DNA from: an uncultured Phascolarctobacterium sp.
Lineage (GTDB): Bacteria; Bacillota; Negativicutes; Acidaminococcales; Acidaminococcaceae
Direction: 5' to 3'
Assembly: GCA_900545535.1 (NCBI GenBank)
Contig: UQZN01000004.1
Coordinates: 62,001 to 126,000 of the forward strand
Length of the DNA: 64,000 nt
In this document: piece by piece, positions 40,614 to 49,875 of the stretch
Position numbering within the stretch: position 1 is the stretch's first letter
How the letters are laid out: every line of letters starts with the position of its first letter
Made by a program: the position numbers and the translations under genes
The notes under the pieces: model-generated
Database searches by the model: none
Seen by the model: the letters and a program-made list of their open reading frames with translations, nothing else
Told to the model about the DNA's origin: nothing

Positions 40614-42284
40614 ATGTTATCTGATATTGAAATTGCTCAGCAGGCCAAAATGCTGCCGATCACGGAGGTCGCCGCCAAGCTTGGTATCGGCGAGGAAGAC
40701 ATTGAAATGTATGGCCGTTACAAGGCCAAATTATCTATGGACCTGATCCGCCGGCTGGAAGACAAACCGGCAGGCAAGCTGGTTCTGGTAACGGCTATCA
40801 CGCCTACGCCGGCAGGCGAGGGCAAGTCGACTACCACCGTAGGTCTGGCCCAGGGACTGGCCAAGATCGATAAAAGCGTTATCGTGGCGCTGCGCGAGCC
40901 TTCACTGGGTCCCTGCATGGGCGTCAAGGGCGGCGCTGCCGGCGGCGGTTATTCCCAGGTCGTGCCGATGGAAGACATCAACCTGCATTTTACCGGCGAT
41001 TTTCATGCGATCACTTCCGCGCATATGCTGTTGTCCGCCATGGTCGATAACCATGTGCAGCAGGGCAACGCTCTCAATATCGACCCGCGCCGGATCGTCT
41101 GGAAACGCGTTGTCGATATGAATGACCGTGAGCTGCGCAATATCGTGGTCGGACTGGGCGGCAAAGCGCATGGCGTACCGCGTCAGGACGGTTTTGACAT
41201 TACCGTTGCTTCCGAAGTCATGGCTATTTTGTGCCTGGCCAGCAGTCTGCATGATTTGAAAGAACGTTTGAGCAGGATCATCGTTGCTTATGACTATAAC
41301 GGTAAGCCTGTCACCGCCGGGCAGATCAAAGCCCACGGCGCGATGGCGGCCCTGTTGAAGGATGCGGTGAAACCGAATCTGGTGCAGACGCTGGAAAACG
41401 TGCCGGCGATCATCCACGGTGGCCCCTTTGCCAATATCGCCCACGGCTGCAACAGCGTCATGGCTACCAAAACGGCGATGAAGCTGGCGGACTACACGAT
41501 CACGGAAGCAGGCTTCGGCGCTGATCTGGGTGCGGAAAAATTCTTTGACATCAAATGTCGTTATGCCGGCCTGAAACCGGACGCAGTAGTGCTGGTCGCA
41601 ACTGTACGCGCCCTGAAGATGCACGGCGGTGTGCCGAAGACAGAATTGACTGTGCCGAACGTGGAAGCAGTGAAAAAAGGCATCGTCAATCTGGAAAAAC
41701 ATATCGAAAACATCAAAAAATTCGGCTTGCCTTTAGTGGTAGCCATCAATATTTTTGCGCAGGATACGCCGGAGGAGCTGGAAGCTGTACGCGCTCACTG
41801 CGCCGCACATGGCGTCAATGTGGCCTTGTCCGACGTCTTTGCCAAAGGCGGCGCCGGCGGCGTCGAGCTGGCACAGGAAGTCGTGGCGCTGGCCGAAAGC
41901 GGCAAGGCAGACTTTGCCCCGATCTATGCTTCCGAGCTGCCGCTGAAAGAAAAGATCGCTGCTGTGGCGCGCGAGATCTATGGCGCCGGCGATGTAGTTT
42001 ATGCCAAAGAAGCAGAGACGGCTTTGAAGGATTTTGAAAGTCTGGGCTATGGTAACCTGCCGATCTGTATGGCTAAGACCCAGTATTCGTTCTCGGATGA
42101 TCCGACCTTGCTCGGCCGTCCCAGCGGTTTCACCATGACGATCAAAAATTGCAGGATCTCTGCCGGCGCAGGCTTTGTAGTCGTGCTGACCGGCGATATC
42201 ATGACGATGCCGGGACTGCCAAAGGTGCCGGCGGCAGAGAAAATCGATGTCAGTGATGACGGCGTCATCAGCGGCTTGTTTTAA
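40614..42284 (+). CDS. fhs: Formate--tetrahydrofolate ligase
   Basis: 556 aa, normal length. It makes 10-formyl-THF from formate, THF and ATP. The ATP-binding loop TPAGEGKSTTTVGLAQGLAK (about residues 63-82), EPSLGPCMGVKGGAAGGGYS, NLHFTGDFHAITSAHMLL and the C-terminal MPGLPKVPAAEKIDV are all family signatures. GAGGAGGGCG lies upstream. It is followed 14 bases later by folD, giving the first two steps of one-carbon interconversion in one operon. No THF riboswitch was seen in the 112-base leader. Confidence 0.97.
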   Translation: MLSDIEIAQQAKMLPITEVAAKLGIGEEDIEMYGRYKAKLSMDLIRRLEDKPAGKLVLVTAITPTPAGEGKSTTTVGLAQGLAKIDKSVIVALREPSLGPCMGVKGGAAGGGYSQVVPMEDINLHFTGDFHAITSAHMLLSAMVDNHVQQGNALNIDPRRIVWKRVVDMNDRELRNIVVGLGGKAHGVPRQDGFDITVASEVMAILCLASSLHDLKERLSRIIVAYDYNGKPVTAGQIKAHGAMAALLKDAVKPNLVQTLENVPAIIHGGPFANIAHGCNSVMATKTAMKLADYTITEAGFGADLGAEKFFDIKCRYAGLKPDAVVLVATVRALKMHGGVPKTELTVPNVEAVKKGIVNLEKHIENIKKFGLPLVVAINIFAQDTPEELEAVRAHCAAHGVNVALSDVFAKGGAGGVELAQEVVALAESGKADFAPIYASELPLKEKIAAVAREIYGAGDVVYAKEAETALKDFESLGYGNLPICMAKTQYSFSDDPTLLGRPSGFTMTIKNCRISAGAGFVVVLTGDIMTMPGLPKVPAAEKIDVSDDGVISGLF

Positions 42285-42298
42285 GGAGAGTTGCAGCG

Positions 42299-43129
42299 AT
42301 GAAAACTTTGTTGATGAAGGGCAAACCCGTTGCCGATGCTTACAGAGAAATTATTTCAGCTAAGATCGCGGCCGCCAGGGCCAAAGGCGTCAAGGTGACG
42401 CTGGCGATCATTGTAGTCGGCGATGACCCGGCTTCGCATGTTTATAAGGACCGGCTGGTCAAGCTGGTCGAAAGTCTGGGCGGTGAGGCCAAGGTGCTGG
42501 AGCTGCCGGAAACAGCGACCCAGGATGAGGTCATTGCCATGATCAAAAGACTCAACCATAACCGCTATGTTACAGGTATCCTGCCGATGATGCCGATGCC
42601 GAAGCATATCGACGGCGATGCTGTTGGTGCGATCATTACCACGAGCAAAGACGTGGACTGCCTCAATCCCAAGAGCGTCGGCGAAGTCTTTTTGGGACGC
42701 AGCCGCTGGGCTCCGTGTACGCCGCGGGCCTGTATGGCTACGCTGGCCCATTACGGGATCGAGCTCAAAGGAAAGAACGTCGTCGTTGTCGGCCGCAGCA
42801 ATGTAGTTGGCAAGCCGGTAGCGCTGCTGCTTCTGCAGGAGCATGCTACAGTAACTGTCTGCCATTCGAAGACGAAGGATCTGGCCGGTATTTTAAAAAC
42901 TGCCGATGTGATCGTGGCGGCCGTGGGCGTGCCTGCTTTCATCAAACCGGAAATGGTCAAAAAAGGTGTCGTGATCGTCGATGTAGGCATCAATGCTGTC
43001 GAAGGCGGACTGGTCGGCGACGTAGATCCTGCTGCCTGCGCTAAAGCCGGCGCGTTCACGCCTGTGCCCGGCGGTATCGGCGTCGTCAGCAATATGATGG
43101 TCATGGACATGCTCAGCAGAAATTTATAA
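42299..43129 (+). CDS. folD: Bifunctional methylene-THF dehydrogenase / methenyl-THF cyclohydrolase
   Basis: 276 aa. Converts 5,10-methylene-THF to 10-formyl-THF via methenyl-THF. Blocks: VGDDPASHVYKDRLVKLVES (about residues 42-61, with the catalytic YxxxK-like KDRL region), TGILPMMPMPKHID and NPKSVGEVFLG. The NADP-binding region is VVVVGRSNVVGKPVALLLLQ followed by TVCHSKTKDL. The C-terminus TPVPGGIGVVSNMMVMDMLS is typical. In many relatives the second block reads QLPLP; here it is MPMP. It shares the fhs transcript. Confidence 0.96.
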   Translation: MKTLLMKGKPVADAYREIISAKIAAARAKGVKVTLAIIVVGDDPASHVYKDRLVKLVESLGGEAKVLELPETATQDEVIAMIKRLNHNRYVTGILPMMPMPKHIDGDAVGAIITTSKDVDCLNPKSVGEVFLGRSRWAPCTPRACMATLAHYGIELKGKNVVVVGRSNVVGKPVALLLLQEHATVTVCHSKTKDLAGILKTADVIVAAVGVPAFIKPEMVKKGVVIVDVGINAVEGGLVGDVDPAACAKAGAFTPVPGGIGVVSNMMVMDMLSRNL

Positions 43130-43147
43130 GGCGAGGTAAGTAAGACC

Positions 43148-43579
43148 GTGAAAAGATTTGTATGGCTGCTTTTACTGGTCGTTTTTGTAGCGTTTATTTT
43201 CTATAATTCTTCCATGCCGGCGGCTGAATCGCACCGGGCCAGCGAACTGGTCGGTTCGATCCTGACCGGTATGGGCAAATGGTTCGGTATCGATGTGCCG
43301 CAGCAGAATTTGGATCATAACATCCGCAAGCTGGCGCACTTTTTGGAGTTTGCCCTGCTGGGAGTGATCCTCTGCAATGTTTATGCCGCCTTTGGCGTCA
43401 GCCACCGGACGGCGACCGGCTATATTCTGTTTTTGGGACTGGCGGTAGCCGTGACCGACGAATACATCCAGCTGCACGCGCCGGGACGCAGCGCTTTGGT
43501 GACGGATGTGATCCTGGATTTTTCCGGCGTCTTCTTTATCTGGCTGACACGTGAGGTGTGGAGCTGGGCCAAGCATTAG
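43148..43579 (+). CDS. VanZ family protein
   Basis: 143 aa from GTG 43148 with GGCGAGGTAAG in front. Four hydrophobic segments; the conserved early FYNSSMPAAESHRAS, then NIRKLAHFLEFALLGVILCN and VAVTDEYIQLHAPGRSALVT (about residues 97-116) carry the VanZ motifs (H-x-x-E and D-E-x-x-Q). The function of VanZ-like proteins is mostly unknown; VanZ itself gives low-level teicoplanin resistance. It lies 18 bases after folD and ends the operon before a strong terminator. Confidence 0.88.
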   Translation: MKRFVWLLLLVVFVAFIFYNSSMPAAESHRASELVGSILTGMGKWFGIDVPQQNLDHNIRKLAHFLEFALLGVILCNVYAAFGVSHRTATGYILFLGLAVAVTDEYIQLHAPGRSALVTDVILDFSGVFFIWLTREVWSWAKH

Positions 43580-43588
43580 CAGGTTATA

Positions 43589-43627
43589 AAAAAACACTGT
43601 TACGTTTTGCGTAACAGTGTTTTTTTC
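43589..43627 (+). terminator. Rho-independent terminator after vanZ
   Basis: AAACACTGTTACG-TTTTG-CGTAACAGTGTTT followed by TTTTT; a perfect 13-bp stem. Confidence 0.92.
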
Positions 43628-43666
43628 ATTTTTTTAGATCTTTATTAGTTTCAAGCCCCAAAACAA

Positions 43667-43694
43667 CCCGCTGTGAAATTTACTTCACAGCGGG
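43667..43694 (-). terminator. Hairpin after the first hybrid kinase gene
   Basis: CCCGCTGTGAA / TTCACAGCGGG, 11-bp stem with a 6-base loop. On the minus strand the following run is only partly T-rich (GTTGTTTTG), so termination may be incomplete. Confidence 0.6.
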
Positions 43695-43717
43695 CGTTGT
43701 ATTTTTGGGTATTCAGT

Positions 43718-46700
43718 TCAGCGCAGATACGCTGCCAGCGTTTCGTACAGCTTCTGCGGGTCGATCGGTTTGGCAACGTGAGCGTTCATACCGGCGGCCA
43801 GCGCGTTTTTGATGTCTTCGGCAAAAGCGTTGGCAGTCATGGCAATGACCGGGACCGTTGCTGCCTGTGGATGCTGGCTGCAGCGGATAGCTTTGGCTGC
43901 TTCGTAACCGTTCATGACCGGCATCTGAATGTCCATCAGGATTGCGTCGAAGCTGCCCGGCGCGGAAGCAGTAAAGAGTTCTACGCCCTGCGCGCCATTT
44001 TCAGCAATGCTAACAGCTGCTCCTGTTTTTTCCAGGATCAGTTCTGCTACTTTTTGATTGATCGGATGATCTTCTACCAGCAGAAAAGACCTGCCTGTAA
44101 AGTCAAAGTTGGCACTGCCGGGGAGCTGGGCCGTTTTTTCTACCGTGACGGCGGCAGCAGTATCAAAATGCAGCGGCAGCGTGACGGTAAAGGTAGTGCC
44201 TTCGCCGTGCTGGCTGGCAACGGAGATCGTACCGCCTTTGTAGTCGACGATATTCTTGACGATGGCCAGTCCCAGGCCGGAACCTTCGATATGCCTGCTG
44301 ACAACGTCGCTGCTGCGGTAGAAGGGTTCAAACAGCTGCGGCAGGCTGGCGCTGTCGATGCCGATCCCGGTATCGCTGATCGTAAACTGATACCAGCCGA
44401 TCCGGTCGCTGGTAGGCGGCAGTTCGCGGACGCTGAAGGTGACTGTGCCGCCCGGCGGCGTGAATTTGCAGGCGTTGCTGACAAGATTGTCCCAGATCCG
44501 TTGCAGCTGGGAGGTATCGCCGAGACAGTTACAGTGCAGCAGAGCGGTATCATGCAGAAAGTTAAGGCCGTTTTTATCCATCAACAGCTGGTAACGGCTG
44601 CAGAACCTGTCTATTTCTACGGACAGGTTGAACGGGGCCTGCGCTGATTCCAGCTGGCCTTTTTCGATACGGCTCATGTCGAGGATGTCATTGATGAGCG
44701 TCAGCAGATGTGACGATGAGGTTTTGATGATTTCCAGATATTCGCAAAGCTGCTGACGGTTGTCAAGATTGCCCAGCGCCAGATCCGTCATGCCGATGAT
44801 GGCGTTCATAGGGGTGCGGATGTCGTGGCTCATCGCCGAGAGAAAATCGGTTTTGGCACGGTTGGCTTCCTGGGCCAGATCCAGCGCGTTTTGCAGCACG
44901 GACCGGGAATTTTTCTCGGCACTGATGATATCCGTAACATCACAGCGGACCAGGCAGATCGTATGGTGGCCTTCATCACCCCAGAGGACGTTGATCTGTT
45001 TGTGTTTTTCACTGCCGTCGTTGGCAAGGTAAGGCAGCGTCAATTCATAACCCTGCGGTTTTTCGGTCAGTCTGCTGAGGATAACAGGCAGCGAGAATGA
45101 CGCCGCTACACTTTCGTCAGCTGCTGCTTTAACATAGGGAGCAGCAAGCTTTTGCAGCGCTTTGTTAAAATCGGAGCATTTATAAGGCGACAGGTTCTGC
45201 AGTACCGATCTGCGGGTGTACATCGTGAAATCTCTGGTCAGCAGATTGATGATGCTGAGCTGTTCAAAGGTATAGGCCAGCGTATTGAGCAGAGCCCGCT
45301 GCTCTCGTACATAGTCGGTAATATCGGCCCGGGCCATGCCGACCTTGTTCAAACGCTGATCGATCAGAAAGACGATCATATTTTTAGTATAGATATGTCC
45401 CTGCTCATCCTGCAGTGAATAATGGAAGGAATAAGAATTTTCCTGCTGCAGACGCCGCTGCATATTGACAGGATCAAACATTTGCAGACAGAATTCCCGG
45501 TCCTTGGGAACAGTGAATTCCTGCAGGAAAGCGACGATATTTTTGCTGTAGCTGCCCTGGTCAGGCGGCAGCAGGCTGGCTTTGCCGTTGGTGAAAAACA
45601 GCTGGTAGCTGTCATTGCTGAAGTCGCAGGCAGCGATAAAATCATAGTGGGCGTGCGCCAGGTGCATGGATACCTGCTCGTTGATCCGGGACTGCGTCAT
45701 ATCCAGGATGGAAAGCACGCCGATGGTATGACCGTTATCCGGCGATTCGATCATATTGATGACGCATTTCAGGTAACGGCCGCTGTTATCCTGCGGCATG
45801 CGGATAAAACATTCTACTTCCTGCCGGGTGATGCCCTGAGCAAATTTTTCCAGCAGCGGCGCATTGAGAAATTTACTGAGGAAAAGCTGCTGTTCCTGCG
45901 CGTCTTCGATCAGTGAAGACAGCCCTTTGAAAAAGGCCTGCCGCTCAAAACCGAATTTTTGCAGCGGATCGATACCTGTTTTATCGTAAATGCGCAGGAT
46001 ACTGTTGGCTGTTATATCACAGTAACCGCTGAGGATCTCGTTCGAGAGCGGATAATTTTGCTGGCGCAGTAAAATATCATTATATTTTTGCCGCAGTTTG
46101 CTTTGCGATTCTATTTCTTTGGTAATATCGCTGTACACGGCGTAAACGAGAGGTGATTCGTTCTGGCGGATAATAAGCGAAGAGTTGTTTTTGACCCAGA
46201 TATAACTGCCGTCTTTTTTGCGCAGCCTGTAAATGCTTTCGCAGGTATCCAGATGTTTGTTAAGATGGCTGCACAGTCTGGTCAGGCAATAGTGTACGTC
46301 GTCGGGATGAACGCCTGCTAAAGCATCGTTTTGATAAAGCGCATAGGCTTCGTCCAACGACATGCCGGTCATAGCGGCAAAGCCGTCGGAAAGATATTCG
46401 GGGATCATCCTTCTGGCTGCAGGATCGAAATGCAGCATGGCGATGCCTCCCGGCAGGTTATGGACAAGCGTCTGATAAAATTGCTCCAGCTGGTCGGCTT
46501 TGCGCGAGGCTGATATTTTATCAGTGATATCGTTGACGAAAAGGGTATAGGCGGGCATACCGTTCCAGACGAGCTCTTTAGCGCGGAGCTCATAGCTTTT
46601 GCCGTTGGGGAAGGTGAGCTCCTGCGGTGTGCCGATGTTTTTGCTGTCGGTCAGGGGGCAAAAGTCGCAGGGCTGCTGCTGATCGTGCAGGGCGGTGTAA

Positions 46701-47578
46701 CACTTCTCACCCCAGAGATTACTTTTACCTGCCAAAAAGAGCTCTGTATTTTCGTTGTAGTACAGCAGGTCGTAGTTCGTTTTGTCAATAACATAGATGC
46801 CCTGGGCCGCTTCGTTGCTGATCTGCTGAAAAAGCTTGGCTTCTTCGGACATGCCGGTAAAAACAGCGTAAAAAATGCCGTTGATGGCTTTGCCGTTTAA
46901 ACGTATCCATTCAAGCGTCTGCTTTTTGCTGTTGATCCTGTAAGAAAGATCGATCGTTTCACTACTGGTGAACATATGCTGGAAAGCATTGTAAACCCGG
47001 TGATAATCGTCTTTAAAGACCATGCTCCAGGGATTGGGGGCATAGCGCTGCAGATCGGCAGCATCACTGCAGCCGAAAAGTCTGGCGACGCCGTCGGAAC
47101 AAAGCAGGCGCTGCGGGTTATGCGGATCAGTAAAATCATAGGCGGCGATACCGCCGGGGATAGAATTGATAACGTGGGCCAGCTCTTCCTGAGACTGTTT
47201 GAAGGCGGAGATATTGTGGAACACACATTGCAGCAGGGGATAACCGCCGTCATCGCCGATTTTTTTGGCATAGACATTGACCCAGACGATATGGCCGTCA
47301 CGGTGCTGTTTGCGGAAATCGAAACTGACAGCGGTATTAGCAGCCAGCGCTGCACGGATCTTGCCGACGACCATCTCGGTATCTTCATGATAGGTGAGGT
47401 TGGCTGCATCCTGTTTGATGAGCTGTTCGTATTCTGCACGGTCATAACCCGAAAGCTCGGGAACGCCGTCAGAGTAATAAACCGTTTCGAAGATATCGGA
47501 GACTTTATAAATTGCGACGCCGCCGGGAATAGCGTTAATGATATCCTGGGCGTTTATTTTTGTGTCAAAGCGTTCCAT
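43718..47578 (-). CDS. Hybrid sensor histidine kinase with several PAS domains and a receiver
   Basis: 1286 aa from ATG 47578 (MERFDTKINAQDIINAIPGG), which has GGGGAGGT in front; the frame runs on to 47770 without support. At least four PAS-like units repeat the phrase IPGGVA/IPGGIA/LPGGIA (about residues 15, 140, 365 onward), then HisKA with FLSAMSHDIRTPMNAIIGMT, an ATPase domain (GTVTFSVRELPP, GIGIDSASLPQLFEPFYR, GSGLGLAIVKNIVD) and a receiver (DAILMDIQMPVMNGYEAAKA) whose Asp accepts the phosphate. No membrane segment or output domain is present, so it is a cytoplasmic sensor that must signal through another partner. No response regulator is adjacent. A similar kinase is at 52188. Confidence 0.92.
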   Translation of the reverse strand: MERFDTKINAQDIINAIPGGVAIYKVSDIFETVYYSDGVPELSGYDRAEYEQLIKQDAANLTYHEDTEMVVGKIRAALAANTAVSFDFRKQHRDGHIVWVNVYAKKIGDDGGYPLLQCVFHNISAFKQSQEELAHVINSIPGGIAAYDFTDPHNPQRLLCSDGVARLFGCSDAADLQRYAPNPWSMVFKDDYHRVYNAFQHMFTSSETIDLSYRINSKKQTLEWIRLNGKAINGIFYAVFTGMSEEAKLFQQISNEAAQGIYVIDKTNYDLLYYNENTELFLAGKSNLWGEKCYTALHDQQQPCDFCPLTDSKNIGTPQELTFPNGKSYELRAKELVWNGMPAYTLFVNDITDKISASRKADQLEQFYQTLVHNLPGGIAMLHFDPAARRMIPEYLSDGFAAMTGMSLDEAYALYQNDALAGVHPDDVHYCLTRLCSHLNKHLDTCESIYRLRKKDGSYIWVKNNSSLIIRQNESPLVYAVYSDITKEIESQSKLRQKYNDILLRQQNYPLSNEILSGYCDITANSILRIYDKTGIDPLQKFGFERQAFFKGLSSLIEDAQEQQLFLSKFLNAPLLEKFAQGITRQEVECFIRMPQDNSGRYLKCVINMIESPDNGHTIGVLSILDMTQSRINEQVSMHLAHAHYDFIAACDFSNDSYQLFFTNGKASLLPPDQGSYSKNIVAFLQEFTVPKDREFCLQMFDPVNMQRRLQQENSYSFHYSLQDEQGHIYTKNMIVFLIDQRLNKVGMARADITDYVREQRALLNTLAYTFEQLSIINLLTRDFTMYTRRSVLQNLSPYKCSDFNKALQKLAAPYVKAAADESVAASFSLPVILSRLTEKPQGYELTLPYLANDGSEKHKQINVLWGDEGHHTICLVRCDVTDIISAEKNSRSVLQNALDLAQEANRAKTDFLSAMSHDIRTPMNAIIGMTDLALGNLDNRQQLCEYLEIIKTSSSHLLTLINDILDMSRIEKGQLESAQAPFNLSVEIDRFCSRYQLLMDKNGLNFLHDTALLHCNCLGDTSQLQRIWDNLVSNACKFTPPGGTVTFSVRELPPTSDRIGWYQFTISDTGIGIDSASLPQLFEPFYRSSDVVSRHIEGSGLGLAIVKNIVDYKGGTISVASQHGEGTTFTVTLPLHFDTAAAVTVEKTAQLPGSANFDFTGRSFLLVEDHPINQKVAELILEKTGAAVSIAENGAQGVELFTASAPGSFDAILMDIQMPVMNGYEAAKAIRCSQHPQAATVPVIAMTANAFAEDIKNALAAGMNAHVAKPIDPQKLYETLAAYLR

Positions 47579-47696
47579 GGCAGAACCTCCCCTTTGATAC
47601 CAAGAATGACAATAAATGATCTTTGATATTAAAATTATAGCATTTTTTAAAAAATATAAAAATAAAAAGCTGAAAATATTAATTAATAAAAATATA

Positions 47697-47742
47697 AAAA
47701 CCGGATCGCTGTTATTTTTCGCAGCAGTGATCCGGTTTTTTA
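47697..47742. terminator. Bidirectional terminator after the pentapeptide gene
   Basis: AAAACCGGATCGCTG / CAGTGATCCGGTTTTTT with a T-rich loop. The A run on the left gives a T tail on the minus strand for the gene ending at 47784. Confidence 0.8.
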
Positions 47743-47783
47743 GTGTTGCTTGGGTGAAAATCAAAATCAAGCCTGCCGGGAAT

Positions 47784-48389
47784 TTAAACTATCTTGATGC
47801 CCAGTAGTCTGGCAATATCAGCGGACTGCAGTAAATTGATCTGCATGCCCCGCAGTTCTTTGAAGGTTTCCGAAACAGTAATACCGTCGATTTTGCAGTC
47901 TGAAAAATCAAGGTCTTTGAGCGGTGTTTTAAAGAAATCGGCGCCGCTGAAAACAGAAGCTGCCAAAGTAAGTTTTTTCAGGCGTACTTCGGCCCAGAAG
48001 GATTCTTTGAAAGAGCAGTTGCTGACAGCAGAGTTTTCCCATTGTGATTTGGAGAAATTGGCATAAGCAAAGGAACTGTTACGCAAGGTCAATTCCTTGC
48101 AGCAGCTTTGCGAGAAATCGGCGCCGTTGCCGCGGCTGTCGGTGATAGTGACTTGTTTCCAAAAGCTTTCACTGAAATTACAGTTGGAAAAATCACAGTT
48201 TTTTATAGTGACTGACAAAAAGCGTGATTGTGAGAAATCACAGCGTGTAAAGCGGCATTTGCTGAACTGGACGTTGTGAAAAATGATTTTACTGAGGTCT
48301 TCGTTATTCAGAGTTTCGTCATTGAAAGACATATCGGCGATCTGGCCGTCGTCTTCGCTGCGAGATGCAATAAGTTGTTGGGTTAACAT
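47784..48389 (-). CDS. Pentapeptide-repeat protein
   Basis: 201 aa from ATG 48389 (CGAGGTAAAAAC in front); the frame reaches 48491 but the start at 48389 is the one with a ribosome site. From about residue 30 to 175 it is a run of five-residue repeats of A(D/N)LXX type: FSKCRFTRCDFSQSRFL, FSNCNFSESFW, FSGADFFKTPL. This gives a right-handed quadrilateral beta-helix, sometimes a DNA mimic that protects gyrase, but that role cannot be assumed. It sits 3' of the kor operon on the same strand, after a terminator. Confidence 0.85.
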   Translation of the reverse strand: MLTQQLIASRSEDDGQIADMSFNDETLNNEDLSKIIFHNVQFSKCRFTRCDFSQSRFLSVTIKNCDFSNCNFSESFWKQVTITDSRGNGADFSQSCCKELTLRNSSFAYANFSKSQWENSAVSNCSFKESFWAEVRLKKLTLAASVFSGADFFKTPLKDLDFSDCKIDGITVSETFKELRGMQINLLQSADIARLLGIKIV

Positions 48390-48452
48390 GTTTTTACCTC
48401 GTAATGTTGATGTGTAGATTACTGCTAGAGCACATAAGGAACCACAGCGCGC

Positions 48453-48489
48453 AAAAATCCCCGGCATATCAGCGATAATGCCGGGGATC
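48453..48489 (-). terminator. Terminator after korC
   Basis: On the minus strand ATCCCCGGCAT...ATGCCGGGGAT followed by TTTTTG; 11-bp perfect stem, directly after the stop at 48498. Confidence 0.88.
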
Positions 48490-48497
48490 ACAGCAGT

Positions 48498-49025
48498 TTA
48501 TTTAATTAGATCCATGCCGACCTGCAGGGCCTGTTTATTTTTTTCTTCAGTGCCTTTCGGTACACGGTTCAAAACGGCTTTGACCAGCGATTCCTCGCTG
48601 ACGATGCCGGTCAGTCTGACCAGCGCGCCCAGGGCGATGATGTTGGCAAAAAGCGCTTTGCCCAGCACTTCTTTAGCGCTGTGGGTGATCGGCAGCTCGT
48701 AGACTTTGCCGCCGAAGTCGGGCACTTCGCTGACGAACAGACTGTCGGTGACCATGATGCTGTCAGCTGTCAGATCGTGCGAGTATTTGGTAGCCGCTTC
48801 CTGGCTCATAGCGAGCAGCAGGTTCGGGTCGGTGACCTTCGGGAAGTGGATCGCTTCGTCGGAGATGATGACCTCGGCTTTAGATGCGCCGCCGCGGGCT
48901 TCCGGGCCATAGGACTGGGACTGGATCGCCAGTTTGCCGTCTAAAAGCGCTGCTTCAGCCAGAATGATGCCGGCCAGGATCAGGCCCTGACCGCCGGTGC
49001 CGGATAAACGTAATTCCTGTTTCAT
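48498..49025 (-). CDS. korC: 2-oxoacid:ferredoxin oxidoreductase gamma subunit
   Basis: 175 aa. GTGGQGLILAGIILAEAALL (about residues 8-27) and SQSYGPEARGGASKAEVIIS (about residues 36-55) are signatures of the gamma (POR_C) subunit. It is the last gene of the korDABC set, 2 bases after korB. The enzyme decarboxylates a 2-oxoacid, probably 2-oxoglutarate, to the acyl-CoA with reduced ferredoxin, which can feed the Rnf complex encoded at 25-30 kb. Confidence 0.93.
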   Translation of the reverse strand: MKQELRLSGTGGQGLILAGIILAEAALLDGKLAIQSQSYGPEARGGASKAEVIISDEAIHFPKVTDPNLLLAMSQEAATKYSHDLTADSIMVTDSLFVSEVPDFGGKVYELPITHSAKEVLGKALFANIIALGALVRLTGIVSEESLVKAVLNRVPKGTEEKNKQALQVGMDLIK

Positions 49026-49027
49026 GA

Positions 49028-49855
49028 TTATTTACCTCCCTGCGCTCTGGCGATCAGCTCGTCGTAGGCGGCTGTGTATTCTTGTCTGCCTTCGGCCTGA
49101 TAGAGTACGCCGATGGGGAATTTGCCTTCTTTTTGTTCGTCGGTCATTTTCTCCCAGGCTGCCAGCGGTACTGCATGGTCGCGCTGCCATTTCATCATGT
49201 CGGCCGGGCCGCCCATTTTGTTCTGGCGTCCAAAGGAGATGGGGCAGGCCGTTACTGCTTCGATGAGGCTGAAGCCTTTATGCTCGATGCCTTTGGCGAT
49301 CAGGTCAACGAGGATCTGGGCGTGGAAAGTAGTGCCGCGGGCGACGAAGGTCGCGCCGGCTGCTTTTACCAGTTCGGCTACGTTGAAGTCCTGCTCGATC
49401 GTTGCATAAGGAGCGGTAGTTGCCTTGGAGCCGTGCGGCGTCAAAGGCGAATACTGGCCGCCGGTCATACCGTAAATGCTGTTGTTGTACAGTACTACCG
49501 TCATGTCGATGTTGCGGCGGGCAGCGTGGATCAGGTGGTTGCCGCCGATAGCGGTGGCGTCGCCGTCGCCGGTAACGACGATCACAGTCAGGCTGGGGTC
49601 AGCCAGCTTGACGCCGGTTGCTACCGGCAAAGCGCGTCCATGTGCCGAATGGACGGTGTTGAAATCTAAATAACCGGAGGCACGGCTGCTGCAGCCGATG
49701 CCGGAAATAACGGCTACGTTGTCTTTATCAAGGTCCAGCTTGGCAACTGCCTTTACAATAGTGCCGGTAACGACGCCGTTGCCGCAGCCGGGGCACCAGA
49801 TATGAGGCAGGCGGCCCGGACGGAAATATTTATCGATCATTGCTTCCATGTTCAT
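49028..49855 (-). CDS. korB: 2-oxoacid:ferredoxin oxidoreductase beta subunit (thiamine diphosphate)
   Basis: 275 aa. WCPGCGNGVVTGTIVKAVAK (about residues 20-39) and the TPP/Mg motif VVTGDGDATAIGGNHLIHAA (about residues 93-112), followed by NNSIYGMTGGQYSPLTPHGS. These identify the TPP-binding beta subunit of the 2-oxoglutarate/2-oxoacid group. ATG 49855 or ATG 49849 can serve as start. 20 bases lie between korA and korB. Confidence 0.94.
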   Translation of the reverse strand: MNMEAMIDKYFRPGRLPHIWCPGCGNGVVTGTIVKAVAKLDLDKDNVAVISGIGCSSRASGYLDFNTVHSAHGRALPVATGVKLADPSLTVIVVTGDGDATAIGGNHLIHAARRNIDMTVVLYNNSIYGMTGGQYSPLTPHGSKATTAPYATIEQDFNVAELVKAAGATFVARGTTFHAQILVDLIAKGIEHKGFSLIEAVTACPISFGRQNKMGGPADMMKWQRDHAVPLAAWEKMTDEQKEGKFPIGVLYQAEGRQEYTAAYDELIARAQGGK

Positions 49856-49875
49856 AATCTAATCTCCTCTCCTTC